From contig NC_070563.1 of assembly GCF_026914185.1 (NCBI RefSeq), forward strand, positions 496,001 through 560,000: a DNA stretch of 64,000 bases, in the 5' to 3' direction. The notes beneath the pieces were generated by a model, which saw only the letters and a list, made by a program, of their open reading frames with translations, was not told the DNA's origin and searched no databases. Positions 21,001-30,940 of the stretch are shown here, piece after piece. How positions within the stretch are numbered: the first letter of the stretch is position 1; every line of letters begins with the position of its first letter. Origin of the DNA: Puccinia triticina (taxonomy: Eukaryota > Basidiomycota > Pucciniomycetes > Pucciniales > Pucciniaceae). The position numbers and the translations under genes were made by a program.

Positions 21001-23538
21001 CTATTTTCCCTCCAATTTCCGTCTGTCTACCTCCCCAAGGCCTTCCATGAAGTCACGCAGAAGGTATCGAATGATTCCAAGCTGTAATACATGCAAGATC
21101 TCTACAGGCGTATCTTTACATCCATCAAATCCTGTTCCAAATTTGGAGGCTATCAGTATCAAACACATGTAAATTTTCTTCAGAGAGGCTCACCCTTCAA
21201 AGTGTAGAAACAATTATACAGCCTGTCTGGGCACTCTTTCTCTATGGCTTCTATCTCTTCTTTTTGACCTGGCTTATTTCTCTGGTGGTACCTCTCAACA
21301 AATTCCACATTTATGTTGTCCTTAAGACCTTTTGCTTTGGTTTTGTCATTGTATGCGGTCTTTGCTTCATCTTTGGATTCTTGCCAACATTTCTTTATGG
21401 ATGATATGGTTTCTTCCCACTTTCGTGGAGGGGGGGGCTTGAAGGTGATTGTCAGATCACATCCATGCATACTAAAAATGATTTTACTGAACTACTTACC
21501 ACATGTCCCCCTGTGGTCAATCGGAAAAAATCTTTCACATAAGCCACGAGTGACTTATCCTCCTTCCTTACCACCGAAAGTTGACACATACGGCAAGGAC
21601 TATTGGCATTTGCAGGCATGGGTGTACTGGTCATTTCTGCATGCATTGGAGAGTCCCCAAGTGCTACTAGTACAAAACTCATAATTAGTACCCTCTGATT
21701 CAGTATGCTATCATAAGCAAAATGGCCATTGATGCTCATATCACTGGAAGGAATAATAAGTAATTCCACAAGTGTCAACATGATGCTGATCATGATTTTT
21801 AAATGGAAAAATAATGAACAACTTACTTAATTTCGTCAATAATTGGATCTGCCAACTCCAAGCAACTTGCTACATTGGAGGTTGCCACAAATTGACAATT
21901 GTACTCCTGATTTGACCAGTGTGGATGTAGTCCTGACAAAGTGAAATAATATGATATATGTTTGTTCCATTGTTTGGAGCAATTACCAGATGTGTCGTCT
22001 GCATAGAGTGTAAGTGGTACATGTCGGATGATGCAGTTTTGGGCCTTTTTCCGCCAAGGGTTGGGGAGTTCAATTTGGATTCTTTTTCCACTGTTATCTT
22101 CTTCTATGAACACAATATTGGTCAAATTACCAAATCACGCTTGTTGTATATAATGATTGATGCACTCACCATAAAGATTATCACCAATTTTTATTGTAAT
22201 GTATGTGCCATCTCCCATGGGAATTTCTGAGATTTCTGAATAAACCTTGTCAAAATTATTGATATCAACAACCCGCTGGTGGTGGGTTTCAGTGAATTTA
22301 ATATCCGCCGGTATAATGATATCAAATGCATCTCCAGTTTCATGTGGCATAAATTCTGGTGAATAGCATTTTGCATACAACTTCCCCTTGGCCTTGTAAA
22401 AAAAGGTGGGAATCACCACTTCACCTGATTTCAGCTGTGTGGGTTCATATATGTAAAAATGCTTTGATTCAATGTGCACCATTTGCACCCGGATGTCACG
22501 TGCTAGATCTTCTCTCCATTTGAAGCTTTGACAAAGGCTGTCAATTGGATTGCCACATGGGTCATGGGGATAAAATTCAAGATGCCCATTCACATATGGA
22601 TTCAGCAATTCCTATGAAAAGTAAGAAAATGAAATCAGCTCAATACTCATTGCTTCTACAGTCAAAGAATTAACTACATTAGTCAAGATTCCTTTGACAC
22701 TAATGTGGAATATCTTATTATCCCACACACTGATGGATTCCTTATTGACAAAGTTCAGGAGCTTTCTTATTCTTTCTCTTGAATTACGTACAGCATCCCA
22801 ATATGGCAGAGCTAATTTCTTCATTTTTAGGATAATCCTAAGTTGGAGGTATGTTACACGTGACATAAGAGTGTGCAAATATCCCATAATGAGGCATGCT
22901 ATCAAATCCTGGAAAGTAAGATGCAGAAATATCATGAGTCAAATGATATAAACACAATCTCAAGTAGTAGGTCTTACTTCCTCACTGTTGAATGGATCCC
23001 AATTGACCTTTGGTGCACCACCTGTTTGACGTGTGTCTTGTGCTTTTGCAAGATTTATGGCCTCTTCACGTTGTTCAATTATTGATTCTCCAAACATATC
23101 CCAAGAGAGAAATTCATCAGAATACTCTGATGGGGCCTCATGCCCCCCAGATGAATCTGAGCCAAATCCTACATCATCATCATCTCTGATGACATACTCA
23201 GGCTGGATCACCTGGGGGAAGTGGAGTTCAGTATCAAAAGAATCTTGAGCTGCCCAGGTATGGTCCAATTCCATATCTGAGGACCCACGCTCTACCACAG
23301 GCGCAGAGTTGATTGGCTGACTTATTTGTAATTGACTCATCATCACATGCTGCCGGACGGCATTTTGGTGTTTTGCTGAGTTCAAGTGCTTGTCAACTAA
23401 TTTCATTCTATGGCCATGACAGTAATTACATTGATATGTTATATCACCTTGAGCATCTATAATGGTTGAGAATCCTGCCATTCCCATTCCATATTGAGAT
23501 AAATCAGAGGATAAATCAGAGCCAATACAAGTAACCAA
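18039..23538 (-). CDS. Plavaka transposase with C-terminal OTU cysteine-protease domain
   Basis: A multi-exon minus-strand gene starts near 23538 with a Cys/His motif (YQCNYCHGHRMK...HLNSAKH), a zinc finger usual at the N-terminus of Plavaka transposases, followed by an acidic linker. Later exons carry the family blocks IRHVPLTLYADDTSGNCSKQ, HISYYFTLSGL, GDSPMHAEMTSTPMPANANS, EILHVLQLGI, and AKFHMLLHLPESVRRFGPPS with SEKFESYNGIMRNASIHSNR. They end with VHAFYQMREYQ and the C-terminal HNCNDAGCQVVHE...YILNACSLR. The last exon starts at 19889 and has no stop after SLR. It runs on through a Ser/Pro/Gln-rich linker with an internal repeat (HTQKRMSASIENSP) into an OTU domain with the Asp-Gly-x-Cys motif (KGDGHCGFRSVA, about 18,660) and the catalytic His (SKAHFVAITF, about 18,320), ending in a coiled coil. 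The transposase would mobilise the element; OTU proteases remove ubiquitin or related modifiers. No frameshift was seen. Confidence 0.8.
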
Positions 23539-23686
23539 AATGCATGGGAAGTCATACCTGCTGTTTCAGACATTTGGATTGTCAAATTTTTACAAGATCT
23601 AAATTTTCTATTCTTGATTTGTCAATTTTTTACAAATCAAAATTTTCTTTTCTTGATGCTGCTCCAACTTTCTCCCAATTTTGATT

Positions 23687-23877
23687 TTATGGTATGAAGA
23701 AAAAATCACTTGGGGGGATGTTGTTTTGGTTCCAATTTAAATATATATAAGATAAGTAATGTTTTATATAAGATATGATATGTAATATTTTATGTTCTTA
23801 AGAGAAATAGTTTTGGGGGAGCATTCAATGGCTTATTTTATGGTATAAAGAAAAAACCACATGGGGGGATGTTGTTT
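23687..23877 (+). repeat. Direct repeat pair next to Plavaka right end
   Basis: A 40-bp segment, TTTTATGGTATGAAGAAAAA followed by a GGGGGGATGTTGTTT block, lies at 23687-23725 and recurs slightly diverged at 23836-23877. A second local duplication (TTGTCAATTTTTTACAA) lies at 23580-23640. Confidence 0.7.
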
Positions 23878-24191
23878 AACGGGGAAAGCACGGATGGGAT
23901 GGGGATCCGTGGTCACGTGGGGATCACGGGTACCATTTCAAATGGCGTGAGATCCCGGCACTCTCAAGATTTTGATCGGGGATCTGCGGCAAACTCCACC
24001 TCCCACCAAGCAAGTCCCACCAAGGCCGGCCCCACTCGTCTCGCCCTCGCCCGTCACCATAACTCGTCTCGCCCTCGCCCGTCACCATAAAGAGAGGAGA
24101 GCTGTCAGAGTGAGTTATCCCCCACCCGCTGCTCCGTCCGTCATCCCCGCATCCGAAGTCCTCAGAGTCTGATACACCACTGATACACCAT

Positions 24192-26057
24192 ATGGCGTCA
24201 CAATCTTCGCCCAGAGGTCCATTTACTGTCCGATTCCGCCCACGCCCGACGCCATCTGTAGGTACAGGTATGTTTGAAATTCACAGCGAGTTGTTTTCTC
24301 TGTATGTGTATATCAAACGCTGACCTGTATTTTCCCCATTCAGCAGGAGCCACTGGGGCCATGCGACCTGCGTCAGCGATCATCAGCCCCGCCCGACTGG
24401 CAGCCGCGCCTTACGTAGCCAGGAGACCAATACGAAACCATTCCCCAGCAATCCATCCCGAGTTGGATGCCGAGGCCCGTCTTGCCGTGCTCGACCCGAT
24501 CTTCCCTGATGTCGAGCCCGCCCCAATCTTCCCTGATGCTGAGCCCGTCCCGATCATCCGTGATGCAGAGCCCGCCCCGATCATCCGTGATGCTGAGCCC
24601 GCCCCGATCATCCCTGATCTTCGCAGCGATGATGCAGCCAGCCATGCCGACAACGATCACGCAGACCAAGATTCTGGTTCTGGTGCACCCGAAACCGAGC
24701 CGACCACCACTTCCCATGCTGACACCATGACCCTCATGCGACTTGCTGAGGAACTAGCGCTCCCCGCAGATCAGATGGAGCGGTTCCGGGAAGTAGCCCA
24801 GCTCCCTGAGCCCGATCGCTTGATGGGTGTCTTCATGTACATGGTATGGATCCGACACCGACTTGAAACTCTCCCGTCCGATCATCCGCTCGAACCCACC
24901 CCAGCCCCTGTGGCTAATCCCCCCCCCTGAGCAAGCCAGGGGTTTTGTTTACCATTGCGAGGCCCGAGTGAGCTCAGTCCTTATTTTTTGCTAACCCCCA
25001 ACGCGAACATTGCTGACGGATGTTTCTGTTTGAGATGAATCAGAACTTTATTCGCACCAAAGCGCGGCAAAAACTCCTCTTGCCGCATCTTGAGGCTTAT
25101 GGTCGAACGCATACCGTCGCAAGCCGCGCTCTCATTCCCAGAACCCCGCTAGTCTTAATCAAGGTAAGGAAGCCGCGTTCCTTCCTTTCCTTCCTCCTTG
25201 GCGCAGTCGACTGAGAACTCGGTCTGCTGCAGGAAGAAGTCGATGCAATGGACAACGACTGGAAGGCAACTTACTTGCCGGCAGGATATGCCAATCAAGA
25301 AGATACTGCTGTCAACTCCGTCTCACTCCTCATTCGAGAATTACTAAAATACGAGAAAAGCGGGCTCGCCAAATTGGTATGTATCTATCCTTCTCTTATC
25401 TCTTTATCACAAATAAACTTTACTGATACAAAAGCATACTAGATTATGGTTGGAGCAAGGCAAGGTGGACGGGGCACTGGAGTGGCAATCCCACAAATCA
25501 CAGACATCGTTGTCAGTGTAAGTCCGTTCTGGCCTCTTTACTTGCGGACTGAACAATCTCGGGCTGATGGCCACTTTATATGTGATTGAGACAGGTCCTG
25601 CGAGAATATTCCCCCAGACACGCACTCATGAGCCGCGCCGAAGTCGCAGCCTCCATCAATGTCAGTTTGGTCGTGCGGATGGCGTATCTTCGGCTACATA
25701 TGTACATCCAACATCAGCAGGATCGTACAACGACCTTAGTTCGATCACCTTGGGAGCAAATCGATTGACACCTGGAGGCGATGTGACGCAAGTCTCGGGA
25801 CTACAAATCAGCGTAAGCAAGCCACTTTCTCAGTTTGATTCTTGGTTACACGGACTGATCAAATTGATCCTATCAGGTACGGGCATCTCGTCTTGGCATA
25901 TGACAGGGAGCTTTTTGACGGTACGAAGACCGCAAAAGATCTCGCTGGCATTGCGGTATCCCTCCCCTCAGAGGAAGAGGTGGAGGAGATATTGGTGCGC
26001 CGAGCCCAGGAGGCCCCCGAGGACGATGACAAAGGTGTCGTCGCAGACACCTTCTGA
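24192..26057 (+). CDS. Uncharacterised multi-exon protein with 9-residue acidic/proline repeat
   Basis: Exon 1 begins at ATG 24192 (MASQSSPRGPFTVRFRPRP) and splices at 24269 into a long exon that opens with AGATGAMRPASAII. That exon encodes the 9-residue repeat PIIRDAEPA and the segment TLMRLAEELALPADQMERFR. It meets a TGA at 24930 after a run of nine C. Several well-formed exons then follow in one coherent reading: NQNFIRTKARQKLLLPHLEA, EEVDAMDNDWKATYLPAGYA, IMVGARQGGRGTGVAIPQIT, VLREYSPRHALMSRAEVAAS and YGHLVLAYDRELFDGTKTAK, to the stop at 26057. Each is bounded by GTAAG/GTATG-type donors and AG acceptors. Either an intron removes the TGA or the C run carries an indel. I recognise no domain; the helical, charged sequence suggests a soluble protein. 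Confidence 0.6.
24496..24630 (+). repeat. Five tandem 27-bp coding repeats
   Basis: Units such as CCGATCATCCGTGATGCTGA encode PIFPDVEPA, PIFPDAEPV, PIIRDAEPA (twice) and a diverged PIIPDLRSD in the preceding gene. Confidence 0.85.
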
Positions 26058-26214
26058 ATCTCCTGCTTTTTTGATTGTTTTATTATTATATTTCTTTTTA
26101 TATTATATTTCTTTTTATTGTTATTTCTTTATATGTTATTCCTTTGATGGCCGATGGTATGCAATGCAGCATATGGTACCCTGGTGGTACCATATTCTGC
26201 AATATTTTACCCGC

Positions 26215-26640
26215 GGATTTGATCCGCTCCGCCCCCCCCCCCCCCTCCTGGGTACCTCCCCGGAGCACAGGACCACCGTTGGTGGTCCCCACGGGAAGCT
26301 GACGCACGTGGTGTACACGTCATCAGCTCAGGATGGCATCTCGTGGGCTCGACCCGCCCGTGGGTATCACGGCGAATCCACGGGGAGTCCACGGTTGAAG
26401 GACCCGTGGTCCACCCGTGGGCCCGACCTCCACGTCGTGATCACAGGGAATCCATGGGGATTCCACGCGGTGCCGAAATCTGCCGTGGAATCCACGGGTG
26501 ATCCTCCCGGTGGTGATCCCGTGATTCCCTGGACCAAAAGCCGCTGGTCCGACCTCGCGCGCGGCTACCACGTGGAGTCCTCGTGGATTCCGCGTGATTT
26601 CCCCGTGGACGGACTCCCCGGGTGTACCATCCAGTAAATT
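26215..26640. repeat. CCACGG/CCGTGG hairpin-rich segment
   Basis: After a long C run (about 26229-26245), the words CCACGGG, ATCCACGG and CCGTGGA(A/T) recur in both orientations, as does GGTGATCCCGTGATT. It resembles the 5.1-5.4 kb segment in style. No gene is supported here or in 26,640-27,100. Confidence 0.45.
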
Positions 26641-27109
26641 TTCTGGATGGAAACTTTGGATCTTCACCCGTGGTGTAATAGTAGTTATGTGGTTGTGTCC
26701 AATTTGAATGGTGGTCTATGGCAGTGTTGACATCACCGCGGCTTGCAGTTATTTAGTTGAATTCCTGCATATTATTTATTTATGTAAGTAAATATGTATG
26801 TATGACTGTATGACAGCTGCAGGCTGTGTACCGCGCAAGCTGTCCTGTAAGTGTGACAGGTCCTCCAGAACCTGAAAGGCCTACAGGACTGCGCAGCATG
26901 TTTGGCTCACATGACCTGGGTTTGCCCGGGGTGAATTTATCAATGTTTCTTTAAGGATGTGCCGGTGGACCCAAAGCAAGAAAAGGAACCAGACAAGAAT
27001 TGGCATGACTTGACTGGAGGAATAAGAATGTTGCAGTATGTACATCTTTACAAGGGAATGGGATGGTGGATCCGCTTGGTTGGAAATGAGATACATATTC
27101 CGCCCAAAA

Positions 27110-27809
27110 TTAATAGCCGCCGCCCGATCCAAATCCGCCTCCAGCTCCTCCTCCGAATCCACCTCCAGCTTCCCCTTCAAATCCGCCTCCGGCTCCCACT
27201 CCAAATCCACCTCCGGCTCCCACTCCGGCTCCTCCTCCGACCCCCCCTCCAGCTCCCCCTCCAAATCCACCTCCGGCACCCGCTCCAGCTCCTCCTCCGA
27301 ATCCACCTCCGGCACCCCCTCCAAATCCACCTCCGGCACCCCCTCCAAATCCACCTCCGGCACCCCCTCCAAATCCACCTCCGGCACCCGCACCAGCTCC
27401 TCCTCCGAATCCACCTCCGGCACCCCCTCCAAATCCACCTCCGGTACTCCCTCCGGCACCCCCTCCAAATCCGCCCCCGGCACCCCCTCCAAATCCGCCC
27501 CCGGCACCCCCTCCAAATCCGCCACCGGCACCCCCTCCAAATCCGCCCCCGTCACCACCTCCAGCCCCACCTTCAAAGCCGCCTCCGCCTCCAACTCCGG
27601 CTCCACCTCCCCCGCCGATACCGCCGCCAACGCCGCCGCCAAGACCGCCGCCGGCACCTCCATAAGTAGGATCTCTACGACCTAAATCAGAATGTGCTAA
27701 TCGATCGCGATGGGTCCGGGGGAATTCTTTCCTACTGGTGCTGCTTCTTGAGGAAACATGCTTTATCGCATAGCTGCCGTGCTCCGAACGAGCTACTATT
27801 GGCGCGTGT
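27110..27809 (-). CDS. Glycine-rich protein, last exon (signal-peptide exon not found)
   Basis: On the minus strand a frame without stops runs from an AG acceptor at 27811-27810 to TAA at 27112-27110. It has no ATG of its own, so it must be a downstream exon. It begins HAPIVARSEHGSYAIKHVSS, continues with a basic, Ser/Arg-rich segment ending DLGRRDPTYGGAGGG, and then becomes almost pure GGGFGGGA repeats, ending GGGFGSGGGY. The underlying DNA is a 24-bp tandem repeat (GGAGGTGGATTTGGAGGGGG on the coding strand). Other frames are also open because the repeat is so regular, but only this one has a natural end and the usual look of a fungal glycine-rich secreted or wall protein. The putative first exon with a signal peptide should lie above 27,830; I could not find one, so the gene may be broken. 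Confidence 0.6.
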
Positions 27810-27819
27810 CTAAATTTAT

Positions 27820-29200
27820 CGCATCAAATCAAGATTTTGAAGATACAGAGGTTCAGCGCGTGAAAGTGAAACTGTTAGCACGACTTGAGATTGAATCAGG
27901 ATGAAAACTGACGCATTGGAGCGTTTTTCAACTGTTAATGGTTGGCAGAAAATTCCTGCATTTTCAAAGGTGCAACATGTGTTTGTCAGTATGATTGTTA
28001 TTTCAGTTATCAAGAGGTCCGACGCGAGGCAGGAGAATCTCGCTATAAATTTCAGGAGACTTGATCACATACCCGAAGCAAGCATCGCTGAAAGGATTAA
28101 AAGGGATCGTGTTGGAAACATCCTATGTGTTCGTTTGCGTGGGTTTGAGATCGGTAATGAAACTCCAAATGTAATTAGATGATCGGTCAAGGATAGCGTG
28201 TTCACGCTACGATGTGAAAGAAAGAGGATTAAAAAATTCGGATTGTGGAGAAGCAAAAGTTTTTTAATTTGTTGAAAGGGATGCAATTGTCTGTATGAAA
28301 AACGGCCTGTGAACTAGAAAAGTAAATTGATTGGATTGGAAGGGAATGAATTGGATAGGGGAGAGATAAATTTTTCATGCCAGTTGCGCCCTTCTTAAGA
28401 ATTGCTCTCAATTCATCTCGGCATCTCGAATAGTTTTTCTTTCACTAGGTTCTAATTGGTTACTGTGTTCACCCTTTTTTGATATCCTTGGCTATTCTCA
28501 ACTGTTGTTAAGACCAGGCGAGTTGAGCGAGCTGAAAGCCTTGATAGGTGTGGCATGAGGGCACAGGCTAAGGGTTCAGGATGAGTTGCTATTAGCATCA
28601 GCAAACGAATTCTGCGTGTTACAGCTTTGCACCTTTGCCACCGACTACACCCTAGATTTTCAATTTGGACCATTTTCCCCAGTGAGTATTGACGATCACA
28701 GCCGTCACCCTTCACTGTTTTTTGCGTCAATACTTTGGGGGAGATGAGGGGACGATCCCTGAGCCGGTTACCAATGCAAGACTAACCCGTAACAAAGGCA
28801 ACGCCCGAATCATTCCTTGGGATTGATTTCGAGGGGTCTTTTGCGACACGGATTTTTTCTGCCGCACATGGTCCATCGGAGAGCTAAATCCCATTCCACT
28901 TTGACTATCCCTGCTGTCACAGTTCATGATTGCGGACTGCCTGGTGAACTCAACACGGCTCCTCCCAAATGGAGCTGGGTGGTCACTGGTCGCGTCGCGA
29001 CCGCAGCGGGGCCTGGGCCTCTCACCGAGAGGCTTGTGCCCGGCTCCTCTGGTCATTCAAAGCAAGTCCACAAGAGCTGAAGTCTCTACTGGGCGGGAGG
29101 CTTTAACAAATAGAGGTGGTCGGTGTGACCTAAAGGAGTTGTATTGATAGACCTCTGCTGACATGTTTCATCCAAACTTTGACCAAGCCCAGTAGCTCAT
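27820..29200. other. No gene recognised
   Basis: Short frames only. From about 28,900 GC content rises towards the DIRS-like element, and this GC-rich part may belong to its 3' region. Confidence 0.4.
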
Positions 29201-29736
29201 CAGTCAGGAGGGTTCCACTCGAGCCTTAAAGGCCGGGAGGAACCGAGGGGGTTCTCTAGGAGTTATGCTGCGCGGAAGCGGCAGATGTGATATTGCAGTG
29301 CGCGGTGCGCTGCTACATTTTCGATGCTCTAGTGCATCTAGGGGATCCTGGAAGTCCGGGAAGGGCTTCCCGAGATCCCCGCGTACGGGTTGTGGAGAGG
29401 GGGAGGTAACAAGAAGTAGTCATGTTACTCCGTCTCTCTTCCATCTCTGCCTCCCTAGCCTGTCCGCGAGGGCTTGAGCCTCAGGGGTAGTGAAGCCTAG
29501 CCCACCGGAGAGAAAAGGGAGAGAGAGGAAGAGCAGACGGAGAGAGCCTCCTCTCTGGAGCAGCACACACGGGTGTGTGTCGGCAAGGGTGTAAGACCCA
29601 TTTCTCTAGGTGAGGAGACCTAGAGCCGAACCCATGCCTGCTGCGGCCCGTGCTGGGTGGATACTTCCCTGAGGGGATCAATTGGTGGATTCATTGCAAG
29701 ATGGAGTCTCGAGTGATGGGGAGGGCATAGGGCTAG

Positions 29737-30813
29737 CTATCTCTCCCAGTATCCGGCCAGTTCCTTCAATGCCTTGGAGGCTTCAGCCACTTCTGTTTTT
29801 GAGTAATCTCTAATGTAGAGTCGGTAGCATTCCGATTTCCATCGTCCCAACTTGCAGATGTCCTCCTTTGGGACCCCGAAGGCGTTTCTGAGGGAGGAGC
29901 CTCCTACTCGAAAGGAATGTCCGGAGACCCCATGGACGCCTAGATCCTTCCATGTCTGAGATAGGAAGACGCAAACCGCCCTCTTGGTTAGGTGAGTCCT
30001 GGTGCCATCGTGACCATTGTAGCCGAAAAGGGAAGTATCCGAGTGGGGCAACGCGTTTGCCATCCTGCGTCGTACCGCCGCTACCGGGCAGAGCATGTTG
30101 TTGAGACTTCGCAGAGATATAAGCTGGATCTCTCCCGGGGCGGCCGTCTTTGCTCCTTTCAGCGACAAAGTGGCTGTTTTGGCGCCGTCTGCTTTCCCGA
30201 AAGATACATCCGATGTGCGCAATTCAGCTGTCTTGTCCAGTGCTCCGGTGCTCTCGCGATATGTGACCTCCGATAGTCTTGCCATTCCCCAGAATGCGAC
30301 GATAGCTAGATCTAGGATTGCCTTTTGAAGCTCCGATCCTCCTGCCAAAGCGTTTGCTAGTCGGATTAGGTGTGGGATTCTGATAGCTCCTTTCTTCTCC
30401 CTAGGGGGGGTGGTCACATCTACATATGTCGAAGACCTCAAGAGGATAGCAACGGTGGCTCGGGTGTCCTTGGGGTATGGCTCCCTGTGATATAGGTGCC
30501 AAGCTAGGAGGCCGGATAAGTATTTCGCTAGCGTGTTCGCGGCTACGTCGTGTTCCGTGGGGGCATCTGCTACTCTTCCCGCCCAGTAGCAAAATTCATA
30601 GATATCGTTAGGGCCAAGTGGTAGATGGAAAGGGATCCTGTTGGTTGCTTGAGCGAATTTAATGTACTTTTTAACAGCGGTATTATATGAGAGGAGTGTG
30701 TTCCAACGGTAGCTTCTGAGGAAGTGTTTCTCCCAGTCTGAGGGAGCCTCGGCGGAGCAAGAGCCGTCTCTGACGAAATAAGAGATCTTCTCTAGCTCTA
30801 AGCGTTGCGGCAT
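29737..30813 (-). CDS. Tyrosine recombinase of DIRS-like element
   Basis: The 358-residue product starts MPQRLELEKISYFVRDGSC and has an N-terminal SAM-like core-binding region (RWNTLLSYNTAVKKYIKFAQ). The catalytic half shows the box I arginine in AFWGMARLSEVT, the box II H-x-x-R in GHSFRVGGSS, and the nucleophile tyrosine in YRLYIRDYS near the end. All four key residues are therefore present and the frame is intact. In DIRS elements this enzyme inserts a circular cDNA without target duplication. It lies 128 bp downstream of the RT gene in the same orientation. Confidence 0.9.
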   Translation of the reverse strand: MPQRLELEKISYFVRDGSCSAEAPSDWEKHFLRSYRWNTLLSYNTAVKKYIKFAQATNRIPFHLPLGPNDIYEFCYWAGRVADAPTEHDVAANTLAKYLSGLLAWHLYHREPYPKDTRATVAILLRSSTYVDVTTPPREKKGAIRIPHLIRLANALAGGSELQKAILDLAIVAFWGMARLSEVTYRESTGALDKTAELRTSDVSFGKADGAKTATLSLKGAKTAAPGEIQLISLRSLNNMLCPVAAVRRRMANALPHSDTSLFGYNGHDGTRTHLTKRAVCVFLSQTWKDLGVHGVSGHSFRVGGSSLRNAFGVPKEDICKLGRWKSECYRLYIRDYSKTEVAEASKALKELAGYWER

Positions 30814-30940
30814 CTCACGACAAGAGTAGTGTGGGGGACGCTCCTCTCTGGGTAGATGGAGCTTAAGCCACCTTGAAGGGCAGGTGGGGCATTGTCTTTT
30901 ATCTTTTATCTCTATTTCCTTATCATGCCCGTAAGGGGTT

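Larger units (their letters stand above)
17750..23900 (-). mobile_element. Plavaka (CACTA-like) DNA transposon, limits approximate
   Basis: The region is filled by one long minus-strand transposase gene (18039-23538) and short direct repeats on both sides (17759-17821 on the left, 23687-23877 on the right). Clusters of short subterminal repeats are typical of the CACTA/EnSpm superfamily to which Plavaka belongs. I could not identify matching terminal inverted repeats or a target duplication, so the ends are estimates. Confidence 0.65.

Noticed and set aside
17600..24000. CACTA-type terminal inverted repeats for the Plavaka element
   Set aside because: CACT-starting words near 17,653 have no matching reverse complement at the right end.
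26881..27685. Three further long open frames over the glycine-rich repeat (Ser/Thr-, Leu/Arg- and Glu/Val-rich products)
   Set aside because: All follow from the 24-bp period; they lack natural starts and ends, unlike the GGGFGGGA frame.
28800..29250. GC-rich segment as an rRNA or structured RNA gene
   Set aside because: No conserved rRNA blocks are visible; it probably belongs to the DIRS-like element flank.
29200..29700. Terminal repeats of the DIRS-like element
   Set aside because: Comparison with 34.4-34.8 kb gave only short chance matches; no inverted or split direct repeat could be supported.
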